Assembly: GCF_036231965.1 (NCBI RefSeq)
Contig: NZ_CP109499.1
Span: 4,154,001 to 4,218,000 of the forward strand
Reading direction: 5' to 3'
DNA: 64,000 nt
Source: Streptomyces sp. NBC_01428
GTDB lineage: Bacteria; Actinomycetota; Actinomycetes; Streptomycetales; Streptomycetaceae
Of this stretch, positions 16,601 to 24,078 are shown one piece after another (the stretch's first letter is position 1; the number at the start of each line of letters is the position of its first letter). A program made the translations under genes and the position numbers. The notes below the pieces were generated by a model. The model was not told where the DNA came from and made no database searches. It saw only the letters and a program-made list of their open reading frames with translations.

Positions 16601-18275
16601 GATCACCGACCTGAAGGTGCTGGTCGACGCGGTCCGCGACGCCAACCGGGTACTCGGCATCCCGCAGCAGCACAGCCCCTGGCTGCCGGCGCTGTCCGAG
16701 ACGCTGCTCCTCGACGAGGTCCCGGTGCCCGCGTTCGCGGGCGGCCCCGGCAAGCTGGCCCCCGCCGCGTACGGCGTGGAGGACCTGCCCGCGGACCAGG
16801 CCCGCCGGCCGGTGGTCGTGGACTTCGCGTCCTTCGGGCACCTGCTCATCGGTGGTGCCCCGCGCAGCGGCCGTTCGCAGATCCTGCGCACGATCGCGGG
16901 GTCCCTGGCCCGCACCCACTCGGCGGCCGACGTCCACCTGTACGGCATCGACTGCGGCAACGGCGCGCTCAACGCGCTGACCCGGCTGCCGCACTGCGGT
17001 GCCGTCGTGGGCCGCAACCAGACCGAGCGCGTGGTCCGTCTCATCGCCCGCCTCAAGGGTGAACTGACGCGCAGGCAGGACCTGTTGGCGGACGCGGGGT
17101 TCGCCGACATCGGCGAGCAGCGGGCGGCGGTGCCGGAGGGCGAGCGGCTGCCGCACATCGTGGTGCTGCTGGACCGCTGGGAGGGCTGGCTGCCGACCCT
17201 CGGCGAGTACGACCACGGTGACCTCACCGACCAGTTGACCGCGATGATGCGCGAGGGCGCGAGCGTCGGCCTGCACATGGTGATGACGGGTGACCGGCAG
17301 ATCCTGTCCACCCGGATCGGATCGCTCACCGAGGACAAGTACGGCCTGCGGCTCGCGGACCGCTCCGACTTCTCGCTGATCGGCATCAACGCCCGGAAGA
17401 TCCCCGAGGAGATCCCGCCGGGCCGCGGCTACCGCAACGAGCACGGCACGGAGACGCAGTTCGCGCTGCTCACCGAGGACGCGACGGGCCAGGGGCAGGC
17501 CGCAGCGCTGTCCGCGATCGGTGAGGCCGCCGCCGCGCGGGACGCGGAACTGCCGCGCGACCGGCGTCCGTTCCGCGTCGACGTGCTGCCGACGCGGATC
17601 ACCTTCGCCGACGCCTGGGAGATGCGCGACCCGGACGCCTCCCGTTCCAGGCTGTGGGGGCTGGCGGGCATCGGCGGCGACGACATCATGGGCTTCGGCC
17701 CGGACCTGTCCCAGGGCGTGCCGACGTTCGTGATCGCGGGCCCCGCCAAGTCGGGCCGCAGTACGACGCTGATGAACATGGCCCGCTCGTACCTGGCCCA
17801 GGGCGTCCGCCTGGTCGTCGCCGCGCCCCGCCCCTCCCCGCTCCGTGAACTGGACGGCGAGGAAGGCGTCTTGAAGGTCTTCGACGAGGACGACATCGAG
17901 GGCGACGACCTGCGCGAGGCCATCGACTCGGCGTCCCGCGAGGAGCCGATCGTGGTCCTGGTCGACGACGGCGAGGTCCTGGAGGACTGCGACGCCGAGA
18001 CGGTCTTCAAGCGGATCGTGCAGCGCGGCGCCGAACGCGGCCTCGGCCTGGTCATCGCCGGTGACGAGGAGGACGTGTGCAGCGGCTTCTCCGGCTGGCA
18101 GGTCGAGATGAAGAAGGGCCGCCGCGGCATCCTGCTGTCGCCGCAGGACTCGTCCGCGGGAGAGCTGATCGGCATCCGCACGAACCGCAGCATGGTCGGC
18201 GGCCCGGTCGCGCCCGGCAAGGGCCTGCTGCACCTCGGCGACGGCGAACCCCTGACGGTGACCACGCCGATGTGA
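13644..18275 (+). CDS. eccC: Type VII secretion ATPase, EccC/EssC type
   Basis: This 1543-residue FtsK/SpoIIIE-family protein drives export of WXG100 substrates at the membrane. The N-terminus holds a ubiquitin-like or FHA-like part (VRLTLTVVDPLGG; GIGRYDIGSG). Two membrane helices lie near residues 275-310. Three ATPase domains follow. The first has a full Walker A (GTTGSGKS, 734-741), a VDYKGG motif and Walker B LLIVIDEFAS. The second (GGAPRSGRS, 1070-1078) and third (GPAKSGRS, 1366-1373) have Arg in place of the P-loop Lys and are probably poor hydrolysers. All three are on one chain, with FHA-like domains, as in Firmicute EssC. The GTG at 13644 is preferred for its GGGGGAGGA site; a GTG at 13596 lacks one. 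Confidence 0.9.
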   Translation: MRLTLTVVDPLGGATADVVLDADPESSVGDIAKELAEHVGYGGGAQIIPLGHHQGAAGGGAPVAYVDGYPVDPGATIGTSPLREGAVVSLHDPAGCLPGEPTGLVELRVAGGPAAGAVHRLGIGRYDIGSGPASYIRIDDPELAPRALTLSVATDGTCRLDVHGEKAGAGEKPSADGAADGADRKDGVRLDGELFASLDDDAWPLGAQVAVGNTLLQLDRYAPPNAALKWSEDGAGLDYNRPPRLHPPERETKFRLPSPVRDYEARPLPWLMALTPLVSAVVMVMVFGRWYYMIMALLSPLIMLGNYFMDKKQGRKSHAKQVKEYKEHKERIENDAQEALVAERLDRRQAIPDPATVLSLGTGPRTRLWERRRTDADHLLLRVGTGQMPSEVVLDDPERDEHKRQVTWTIEDAPVSLPLAERGVVGIAGPGDSAQALGRWAVAQAAVLHSPLDVQFYVLTENSGRDSWDWVRWLPHSRPAGAQDANVLIGTDAETVGARIGELTQLLDARQKAARANGNKASFSDPDIVVVWDGSRRLRSMPGVVRLLREGPAMSMYALCLDAEERFLPGECQAIVIAEPKPEEHASARQPARTAPTAPAAPGGFPSFHAWHAAEPDDSAAGAGKPLELRLRVQQTGIARVKDVRPDFVSSAWCGRLARALSPLRDISGETEDSALPGASRLLDVLQLEPPTSDAITARWRMGGQSTTAVIGESYDGPFGIDMRRDGPHGLIAGTTGSGKSELLQTIVASLAVANTPENMTFVLVDYKGGSAFKDCVKLPHTVGMVTDLDAHLVERALESLGAELKRREHILAAADAKDIEDYQDLVRRDPSHASVPRLLIVIDEFASMVRDLPDFVTGLVNIAQRGRSLGIHLLLATQRPSGVVSPEIRANTNLRIALRVTDGGESSDVIDSPEAGHISKSTPGRAYVRLGHASLVPFQSGRVGGRRPGAADPAALAPWAGPLDWADLGRAALVKPKAEQREEEEITDLKVLVDAVRDANRVLGIPQQHSPWLPALSETLLLDEVPVPAFAGGPGKLAPAAYGVEDLPADQARRPVVVDFASFGHLLIGGAPRSGRSQILRTIAGSLARTHSAADVHLYGIDCGNGALNALTRLPHCGAVVGRNQTERVVRLIARLKGELTRRQDLLADAGFADIGEQRAAVPEGERLPHIVVLLDRWEGWLPTLGEYDHGDLTDQLTAMMREGASVGLHMVMTGDRQILSTRIGSLTEDKYGLRLADRSDFSLIGINARKIPEEIPPGRGYRNEHGTETQFALLTEDATGQGQAAALSAIGEAAAARDAELPRDRRPFRVDVLPTRITFADAWEMRDPDASRSRLWGLAGIGGDDIMGFGPDLSQGVPTFVIAGPAKSGRSTTLMNMARSYLAQGVRLVVAAPRPSPLRELDGEEGVLKVFDEDDIEGDDLREAIDSASREEPIVVLVDDGEVLEDCDAETVFKRIVQRGAERGLGLVIAGDEEDVCSGFSGWQVEMKKGRRGILLSPQDSSAGELIGIRTNRSMVGGPVAPGKGLLHLGDGEPLTVTTPM

Positions 18276-18315
18276 CCCCGGGGATGTCGCAGGGGCATGG
18301 ACACGAGGAGGTCCG

Positions 18316-18918
18316 GTGGGCGGGTCGGCGAGGCCGAAGCGGCGCAGGGCGGCCGGGGCAGCGCTGCGCTACGAGCATGTGCGGCAGCGGCCGTCGGCGT
18401 GGTCGCAGGCGAGGGAGAAGGCGTCCCGTGGGGAGTGTCTCGCCGGCTGCCTCGTGCTGCTGGTCGTCACGGCGGCGCTGATCGGGCTCGCACTCACGGT
18501 CATGACCTGGGGACCTCGGCTCTGGGGCCGGGTCGCCCCCTCCGTACCCGGCGGCGGCTACGGCTTCGCGGCCGTCGTCGGCACGCTCCTGCCGATCGGG
18601 ATCGCCGTCCTCGGAATGACGCTGTCACGGATGAGGTGGCGTACGAGAGCACTCCGTTCGCTGGGCTGGCTGGTGGCCTCCCTGCCGGGCGCCGCCGCCT
18701 GCCTCGTATGGACGGTGGTGGTGCTGGCGAGCTTCCGCCCCAAGCACCGGAGGGACTGGGACGGCTCCTGCTACGAGCGCGGCGAGGCGTGCTGGGTGCA
18801 CGTCGAGTACCCCTGGGTCTGGGCCGTCGGGGTGCTGTCGACGGTGCTGGTGTCCGCGGCCGTGATCATCGTGGCCTTCCGGGTCATGGACACCCGCGAG
18901 AAGCCCGCGGCCGCCTGA
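18316..18918 (+). CDS. Four-helix membrane protein after eccC
   Basis: This 200-residue integral membrane protein has a basic N-terminus and about four helices (LAGCLVLLVVTAALIGLAL; YGFAAVVGTLLPIGIAVLGM; LGWLVASLPGAAACLVWTVV; WAVGVLSTVLVSAAVIIVAF). Two cysteines sit in the loop before the last helix (GSCYERGEACWVH). It starts with GTG behind GAGGAGGT, 40 bp after eccC, so it may be co-transcribed. Only position links it to secretion; I know no family. Confidence 0.6.
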   Translation: MGGSARPKRRRAAGAALRYEHVRQRPSAWSQAREKASRGECLAGCLVLLVVTAALIGLALTVMTWGPRLWGRVAPSVPGGGYGFAAVVGTLLPIGIAVLGMTLSRMRWRTRALRSLGWLVASLPGAAACLVWTVVVLASFRPKHRRDWDGSCYERGEACWVHVEYPWVWAVGVLSTVLVSAAVIIVAFRVMDTREKPAAA

Positions 18919-18961
18919 TCCGGGACATGCGCGCACACGCCCTGCACGGGCCCGACGCGCC

Positions 18962-20839
18962 CTATCCGACCTTCGTCATCTTGGCCACCGGGTCGCCCGC
19001 GTCGGCGTTGTCCGTCTCGTAGGTGAGGGTGCCGGGGCCCGGGGTGAGGCGGACCTCGTGGCGGCCGGTGGTGCAGACGTCGCGGTTGGACGGGTCGGCG
19101 ACGCTCGTGGCGACGAGCTGCTTCGCGGTGACCTTCTTCAGGATGAGGGTGTCGTCGCAGATGCCGCCGATCTGGTCGGTCTGCCGGAAGGTGCCCAGCT
19201 CCTGCCCCACGGCGGCCTGGTGGACGGTCACGCGGAAGGTGCCCATCGGCAGGGTGCCCTCCAGCGCGAGCGCGTCGCCCTCCCAGGTGCCGAGATAACG
19301 GGCGGGGATCGCGGACGCCTGCCCGGTCGCGCCGGGTGTGCTCCGCGTGGGAGCGGGCTCGGCGGCGGTCGCCCCGGACGACGGGCCCGGGGTGGCGGAG
19401 GGGCTCCGGCTCTCCCGCGCTGTCGGGGCGGGGCCCGACGCGCTGTCCTGGTTGTCCGAGCCCCCGCCCGGCAGGAGGTCGAAGAGGAACGCCGAGCCGA
19501 CGGTCACGGCCGCCAGCGCTCCGGCGACGGCGAGCGCGACCGTGCAGCTCATCCGCCGGCCCCGGCCGTCCGTCCCGGGCGCGCTGGTCGCGGCGACACT
19601 GACCGAGACCTTGCCCGGCCGGTCCCGCACCGGCCCGGTGTCCGGCGCCCCGTCGCGGTGCACGGCGTCCTGGGGCCCGGCGCCTCCCGTCTCGCGCTGC
19701 CCGGGAAGGTACGGGGGCATCGTGGGCGGCGGTCCGAAGCCGGGCGGCGGCGGACCGAACCCGGGCGTCGGCGAAGACGCCCCGAATCCGGATCCGGGCG
19801 GCCCGAACCCGTTCCCGGCACCCGTCCCGGCGCCGGTCCCCGCACCCGTCCCTCCGGTGCTCCCGGGACCGCCGGTGCCCACCGCCGGACTGCTGAACCC
19901 CACCAGCCCGGACGGCGCGGCCTCCTCCGCCCCGGTCGCCTCAAGGTTCAGCAGCTGTACGGCACTTCGGCTCACCTGCTCCACCAGGGCGCCCGGCAGC
20001 CAGCCGGCCGTCACGAGCCGGGCCGCTCCCTGCGGCGCCAGGCGGACGGCCACCTCGGCCGGAGTGGGCCGGTCCGTCGGCGACTTGGCCAGACAGGCCG
20101 CCACCAGGTCACGCAACTCGCCGTCCAGGGCGTCGAGTCGGGGCTCCTCGTGGACCACCATGTAGAGGAGGGAGGCGGACGAGTCCCCGGGGAACGGGGG
20201 CCGGCCGGTGGCCGCGTACGCGAGGACGGCACCGAGGGAGAAGAGGTCGGCGGCGCCCGTGACGCCCTTGCCGAGGATCTGCTCGGGGGACATGTAGCCG
20301 GGCGAGCCGACCGAGACGCCGGTCGAGGTGAGGGAGGCGGTGCCGTCGGTGGCCCGGGCGATCCCGAAGTCGATCAGCAGGGGGCCGTCGAGGGTCAGCA
20401 GCACGTTGGACGGTTTGACGTCACGGTGGACGAGGCCCAGGGAGTGGACCGCCGTGAGGGCCTCGGCCAGCCCGGCGCCGAGCGCGCGCACGGAGTGGAC
20501 CGGGAGCGGACCGCCGTCCGCGACGGCCGCCGTCAGGGAGGGGCCGGCCGCGTAGCCGGTGGCGACCCAGGGCACGGGCGCCTCGGGGTCCGCGTCGAGG
20601 ACGGGGGCCGTCCAGGCACCGCCGACCCGTCGCGCCGCCTCGACCTCGCGCCGGAAGCGGGCCCGGAACTCCTCGTCGAGCGCGAAGTGCGGATGCACGA
20701 TCTTGACCGCGACCGTCCGTCCGCCCGCGCTGCGGCCCAGATACACGCGGCCCATGCCGCCGGAGCCCAGCCGGCCGAGCAGCCGGTAGGGCCCCACGAC
20801 AGTGGGTTCGTCGACGCCGAGTGGCTGCATGGCACCCAC
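18962..20839 (-). CDS. Receptor-type Ser/Thr protein kinase
   Basis: This 625-residue Hanks-type kinase has a Gly loop GRLGSGGMGRVYLG, VAVKIV lysine, catalytic HRDVKPSN and DFGIARA within about 275 residues. A long Pro/Gly-rich juxtamembrane region (about 310-410) follows. One membrane helix (CTVALAVAGALAAVTVGSAF) leads to an external Ser/Thr/Pro linker and a C-terminal domain of about 115 residues opening IPARYLGTWEGD and containing two cysteines (GGICDD, DVCTTG). There are no PASTA repeats. The external domain probably senses a ligand. The GTG at 20837-20839 has a GGGGGAGGGG site at proper distance; an ATG 9 bp inside is the alternative. It lies 76 bp downstream of mqnA on the same strand. 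Confidence 0.9.
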   Translation of the reverse strand: MGAMQPLGVDEPTVVGPYRLLGRLGSGGMGRVYLGRSAGGRTVAVKIVHPHFALDEEFRARFRREVEAARRVGGAWTAPVLDADPEAPVPWVATGYAAGPSLTAAVADGGPLPVHSVRALGAGLAEALTAVHSLGLVHRDVKPSNVLLTLDGPLLIDFGIARATDGTASLTSTGVSVGSPGYMSPEQILGKGVTGAADLFSLGAVLAYAATGRPPFPGDSSASLLYMVVHEEPRLDALDGELRDLVAACLAKSPTDRPTPAEVAVRLAPQGAARLVTAGWLPGALVEQVSRSAVQLLNLEATGAEEAAPSGLVGFSSPAVGTGGPGSTGGTGAGTGAGTGAGNGFGPPGSGFGASSPTPGFGPPPPGFGPPPTMPPYLPGQRETGGAGPQDAVHRDGAPDTGPVRDRPGKVSVSVAATSAPGTDGRGRRMSCTVALAVAGALAAVTVGSAFLFDLLPGGGSDNQDSASGPAPTARESRSPSATPGPSSGATAAEPAPTRSTPGATGQASAIPARYLGTWEGDALALEGTLPMGTFRVTVHQAAVGQELGTFRQTDQIGGICDDTLILKKVTAKQLVATSVADPSNRDVCTTGRHEVRLTPGPGTLTYETDNADAGDPVAKMTKVG

Positions 20840-20915
20840 GGATCACCCCTCCCCCGTACACACTGCCCAGCAGCGTAGTGCCGTGCGCCTCCGGAGCCCC
20901 CCGACTGTGGGTGTC

Positions 20916-21764
20916 TCAGGGCTGGAGAAGCCGTACGTCCACGTCCGCCGGGAATCCGGTGGTCGGGCCGACGCGACGCGCGAACTCCTGGACGGCCGCC
21001 AGCTGAGGACCGCCGAAGCGGAAGTCGAGCGTCGTGAAGTACTGCTCCAGGACCGCCTCGTCGAAGGCCTCCCAGCGGGCCGCCTGCTCGGCGACCTTGG
21101 AGACCTCGTCCAGCGACAGGTCACGGGAGGCGAGGAAGGCCTCGTGCACCTTGCGGGTGACGAGCGGCTCGCGCTCCAGGTAGTCGCGCCGGGCCGCCCA
21201 GACGGCGAAGACGAACGGGAGGCCCGTCCACTCCTTCCACAGCGTGCCGAGGTCGTGCACCTGGAGCCCGTACTTCGGCCCGTCGAGCAGGTTGGCCCGC
21301 AGCGCCGCGTCGCCGATGAGGACGGCGGCGTCGGCCTCCTGCATCATCAGGCTCAGGTCGGGCGGGCAGGTGTAGTACGACGGCTGGACGCCGACCTTCT
21401 CGGCGAGCAGCAGCTGCGCGAGCCGGACGGACGTGCGGGACGTCGAGCCGAGGGCGACGCGGGCGCCGTCCAGCTGGTCCAGCGGGACCTGCGAGACGAT
21501 CACGCAGGACATCACGGGGCCGTCGCAGCCGACCGCGATGTCCGGGAAGGCGACCAGCTCGTCGGCGTGCTTGAGGAACTCGACGAGCGTGATGGGCCCG
21601 ATGTCGAGATCACCCCGCACCAGCTGCTCGCTGAGCTTCTCCGGGGTGTCCTTGGTGAGCTCGAAGTCGAGGAGCGTGCCCGTTCTCGCGAGCCCCCAGT
21701 ACAGGGGCAGGCAGTTCAGGAACTGGATGTGGCCGACGCGCGGCCGGGTGCGAGAATTGTCCAC
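20916..21764 (-). CDS. mqnA: Chorismate dehydratase MqnA
   Basis: This 282-residue enzyme makes 3-enolpyruvyl-benzoate from chorismate, the first step of futalosine-type menaquinone synthesis. The family signature is visible: RVGHIQFLNCLPLYWGL at the start, DIGPITLVEFL, the conserved VALGSTSRTSVRLAQLLL, and AAVLIGDAALRA. Length and lack of a signal peptide fit a cytosolic enzyme with a periplasmic-binding-like fold. Other pathway genes lie at 32.4-37.3 kb in this window. The promoter region contains a perfect palindrome 77 bp upstream. Confidence 0.92.
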   Translation of the reverse strand: MDNSRTRPRVGHIQFLNCLPLYWGLARTGTLLDFELTKDTPEKLSEQLVRGDLDIGPITLVEFLKHADELVAFPDIAVGCDGPVMSCVIVSQVPLDQLDGARVALGSTSRTSVRLAQLLLAEKVGVQPSYYTCPPDLSLMMQEADAAVLIGDAALRANLLDGPKYGLQVHDLGTLWKEWTGLPFVFAVWAARRDYLEREPLVTRKVHEAFLASRDLSLDEVSKVAEQAARWEAFDEAVLEQYFTTLDFRFGGPQLAAVQEFARRVGPTTGFPADVDVRLLQP

Positions 21765-22108
21765 ATCGCGAGGCTAGCCCCCATGGGATAGGGCGCGGGC
21801 TTCAGGGTGGCCCACGGGTGGCGGAAACCCTCCGGTCCCCCGGTGTCAACCCTTGTGACACCGCGAAGTCAACGCACGTCAGACCGCTCGTCCGTCCGGG
21901 CGAAAGTTCTCGGTGGCGTGATCTTTCCCCCTATTGCTTTCGGCTGCCTGCGTGCTAGGCTCGCCCGCAAGTTGCAGTTTGGTTTCCCTTGCAGTACAGA
22001 GCCTGCGGAGCATGTGACCGCGGGCTCTCGTCGTTTTCAGACGTATGCAGTTGTTTACACAATCGCAGGTTCTGGAGCAGGGCAACCCTTTGGGCCCAAG
22101 GAGGGCTT
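21765..22108. promoter_or_regulatory. Divergent promoter region mqnA / cold-shock gene
   Basis: These 344 bp carry a perfect palindrome CGGTGTCA-N7-TGACACCG (21841-21863) on the mqnA side. On the cold-shock side a promoter-like pair reads TTGCTT (21934-21939), 16 bp, TAGGCT (21956-21961). That would give a leader of about 140 nt before the ATG at 22109, typical of cold-shock mRNAs. GC drops in the leader, with T-rich runs. Confidence 0.45.
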
Positions 22109-22312
22109 ATGGCTACCGGAACCGTGAAGTGGTTCAACGCCGAAAAGGGCTTTGGTTTCATCGCCCAGGAAGGCGGCGGCCCGGACGTCTTCGTCCACTA
22201 CTCCGCGATCAACGCGAGCGGATTCCGCTCTCTCGAAGAGAACCAGGCGGTTTCCTTCGACGTCACGCAGGGTCCGAAGGGCCCGCAGGCGGAGAACGTC
22301 ACCCCGATGTAA
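22109..22312 (+). CDS. Cold-shock domain protein
   Basis: This 67-residue protein is a complete CspA-type domain that binds single-stranded RNA and DNA and melts mRNA structure. RNP1 (KGFGFI) and RNP2 (VFVHY) are both intact, and the length equals the family standard. The ATG follows an AAGGAGGG ribosome site. A long leader upstream and a strong terminator downstream mark it as a single-gene, highly expressed unit. The usual Streptomyces paralogues cannot be told apart from sequence alone. Confidence 0.93.
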   Translation: MATGTVKWFNAEKGFGFIAQEGGGPDVFVHYSAINASGFRSLEENQAVSFDVTQGPKGPQAENVTPM

Positions 22313-22364
22313 GTATGCGGCTCTCTGAGCCGATGCTTTGATCCGGACCTGATAGCAGTACCCA

Positions 22365-22397
22365 AGGAGCCCCGCGCCAGCCGGTCGCGGGGCTCCT
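22365..22397 (+). terminator. Terminator of the cold-shock gene
   Basis: AGGAGCCCCGCG (22365-22376) pairs perfectly with CGCGGGGCTCCT (22386-22397) around a 9-nt loop, 52 bp after the stop. It also faces the end of the convergent ATPase gene and can serve both. Confidence 0.85.
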
Positions 22398-22413
22398 GCC
22401 TGTGGCCCGCCGG

Positions 22414-22851
22414 TCAGCCGGCACCCTTCAGCTCGGCCCAGACCGTCTTCCCGACCTGCCGGTCCTCGACGCCCCACGCCGTACTGAGCGCGGCGACGAT
22501 CCGCAGGCCCCGGCCGCTCTCCGCATCCCCTCCGGCACCCGGCGTCACCGGACGCCGGTCCCCCCGCGCGTCCGCCACCTCCACCCGCACCGTGCCGTCG
22601 CCGGCGAGCCTCAGCCGCAGCTCGACATCGCGGCCCGGCACGTGGCCGTGCGTGACCGCGTTCGCCGCCAGCTCGGCGACGACCTGGGCCACCAGATCAC
22701 TGAGGCCGCTGCCGTGCGGGACGCCCCAGTCGTGCAGCTGCTGGACCGCCAGCCTGCGGGCCAGCCGTGCGCCCCGGCGCGTGGAGCTGAGCCGCTGGGC
22801 GAACTCCGTCGCCTGCGCGGCGACTCCCTGGGTGGAGATATGTGCGTTCAC
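22414..22851 (-). CDS. RsbW-like ATP-binding regulator
   Basis: This 145-residue protein is a GHKL-type ATPase domain like anti-sigma factors RsbW/SpoIIAB. The N-box reads VVAELAANAVTHG, followed by VEVADARGDRRP and the SGRGLRIVAALSTAWGV lid region. Many Streptomyces keep such a gene beside an XRE regulator and a DUF397 protein, as at the whiJ and abaA loci, and that is the arrangement here. It starts with GTG and runs divergently from the XRE gene. Its partner could be a sigma factor, an anti-anti-sigma protein or the neighbouring regulators. Confidence 0.85.
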   Translation of the reverse strand: MNAHISTQGVAAQATEFAQRLSSTRRGARLARRLAVQQLHDWGVPHGSGLSDLVAQVVAELAANAVTHGHVPGRDVELRLRLAGDGTVRVEVADARGDRRPVTPGAGGDAESGRGLRIVAALSTAWGVEDRQVGKTVWAELKGAG

Positions 22852-22975
22852 GTGACAGAGCGTGGCCGGTCGTCTCTACGCTGACCAGGTGCGACCGCCC
22901 GACGCCGTGGAGCCGTACGACCGCGGTCGCGCCCTGTACGAGTCGTCGACCGTGACCACGAAGGCGGTGCCGCGC

Positions 22976-23824
22976 ATGACCGACGCGGAGACCCCGGCCC
23001 AGGCCGATGGAACGACCGAGCTGTTCACCGCGATCGGGAGGCAGTTGAAGATCCTCAGGGAGCGCGCCGGGCTGACCCAGAAGGAACTGGGCACGGCCCT
23101 CGGCTACGGACCCGACCTCATCTCCGCCATGGAACGCGGCGTCCGGATCACCCGCCCCGAGTTCCTGGAACGGGCGGACGAGGTCCTGGCGGCGGGCGGC
23201 CTCCTCCGCGCGGCCGCCGACCCCGTCACCAAGGCCATGCGCAAGGCCCGTACCCGGCACCCCGAGTGGTACCGGAGCTATGCCGCACTGGAGGGCGAGG
23301 CTGTCTCCCTCTACGACTACAGCACGATGGGCGTGCTGGGCCTGTTGCAGACGGAGGAGTACGCGCGGGCCGTCTTCACGCAACGGCACCCTCCCCTCGA
23401 CGAGGGAACCATCGAGCAACGCGTGGCCGACCGCCTCTCCCGACAACAGGTCTTCGAACGCTGGCCGCCTCCTGAGTGCAGCTTCGTCATGGAGGAGGCC
23501 GTTCTGCAACGGCCGATCGGCGGCACCGACGTACACGCAGAGCAGTTGAGGAAGCTGCTCCGCATCGGGGCCCTGCGCAATGTTCAACTCCAGGTGATGC
23601 TCACTGGTCGCCATGAACACCCCAGCCTGGACAGCTCGTTCACCTTGCTCGCGCCCCGGGGGCGGGAGCAAGTCGCCTATATGGAAACCCACGCATACCC
23701 ACGGCTGGTCACCGACCGGGAAGAGGTGCGCATCCTCGCCTCTCGCTATGGAATCATCCGGGCGCAGGCGCTGACTCCCGATGCGTCGCTGGCCCTGATC
23801 GAGAAGATGCTGGGAGAACGATGA
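22976..23824 (+). CDS. XRE-family regulator, WhiJ/Scr1 type (DUF5753)
   Basis: This 282-residue DNA-binding protein has an N-terminal helix-turn-helix (RAGLTQKELGTALGYGPDLISAME, residues 33-56). A C-terminal domain characteristic of Streptomyces whiJ-like regulators follows, with EWYRSYAALEGEAVSLYDY, LLQTEEYARAV, RQQVFERWPPPECSFVMEEAVL and PHLT-type end motifs. These proteins act with small DUF397 partners in developmental control. The ATG at 22976 has an AAGGCGG site. The last four bases overlap the DUF397 gene (ATGA). Confidence 0.88.
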   Translation: MTDAETPAQADGTTELFTAIGRQLKILRERAGLTQKELGTALGYGPDLISAMERGVRITRPEFLERADEVLAAGGLLRAAADPVTKAMRKARTRHPEWYRSYAALEGEAVSLYDYSTMGVLGLLQTEEYARAVFTQRHPPLDEGTIEQRVADRLSRQQVFERWPPPECSFVMEEAVLQRPIGGTDVHAEQLRKLLRIGALRNVQLQVMLTGRHEHPSLDSSFTLLAPRGREQVAYMETHAYPRLVTDREEVRILASRYGIIRAQALTPDASLALIEKMLGER

Positions 23825-24075
23825 ACATAGAGCAGCTCCGCTGGTTCAAATCGACCTACAGCAGCGGCGAGGGCGGCCAATGCCTGGAGGTCGCCTTCAC
23901 CTGGCGCAAGTCGAGTCACAGCGGCGGTGAGGGCGGCGAATGTGTCGAGGTCGCCGCCTCCCACCGTGCCGTCCGCGTCCGGGACTCCAAGAACCCCGCC
24001 GGGCCGCAGCTCGCGCTGTCCCCCGGCAGCTGGTCCGCCTTCCTCGCGGGCGGGGTCCTCGGGGACCGGAGTTAG
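23821..24075 (+). CDS. DUF397 protein with duplicated N-terminal motif
   Basis: This 84-residue protein belongs to the DUF397/BldB-like family that partners XRE regulators. The normal motif W-x-K-S-S-x-S-G-G-E-G-G-x-C-V-E-V-A occurs at residues 28-45 and again, slightly changed, at 8-25 (WFKSTYSSGEGGQCLEVA). The two are 20 residues apart. The rest (VRVRDSKNPAGPQL, then WSAFLAG) is standard. The tandem copy makes it about 20 residues longer than usual. It is coupled to the upstream regulator by a 4-bp overlap. Confidence 0.88.
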   Translation: MNIEQLRWFKSTYSSGEGGQCLEVAFTWRKSSHSGGEGGECVEVAASHRAVRVRDSKNPAGPQLALSPGSWSAFLAGGVLGDRS

Positions 24076-24078
24076 CCG

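Noticed and set aside
15246..18233. 995-codon open frame opposite the T7SS ATPase
   Set aside because: The sense strand has Walker motifs and membrane helices in the right order; the antisense product has none and is Arg/His-rich.
21841..21863. Rex or FNR site before mqnA
   Set aside because: The arms CGGTGTCA/TGACACCG do not fit TTGTGAA-N4-TTCACAA or TTGAT-N4-ATCAA, so I leave the palindrome unassigned.
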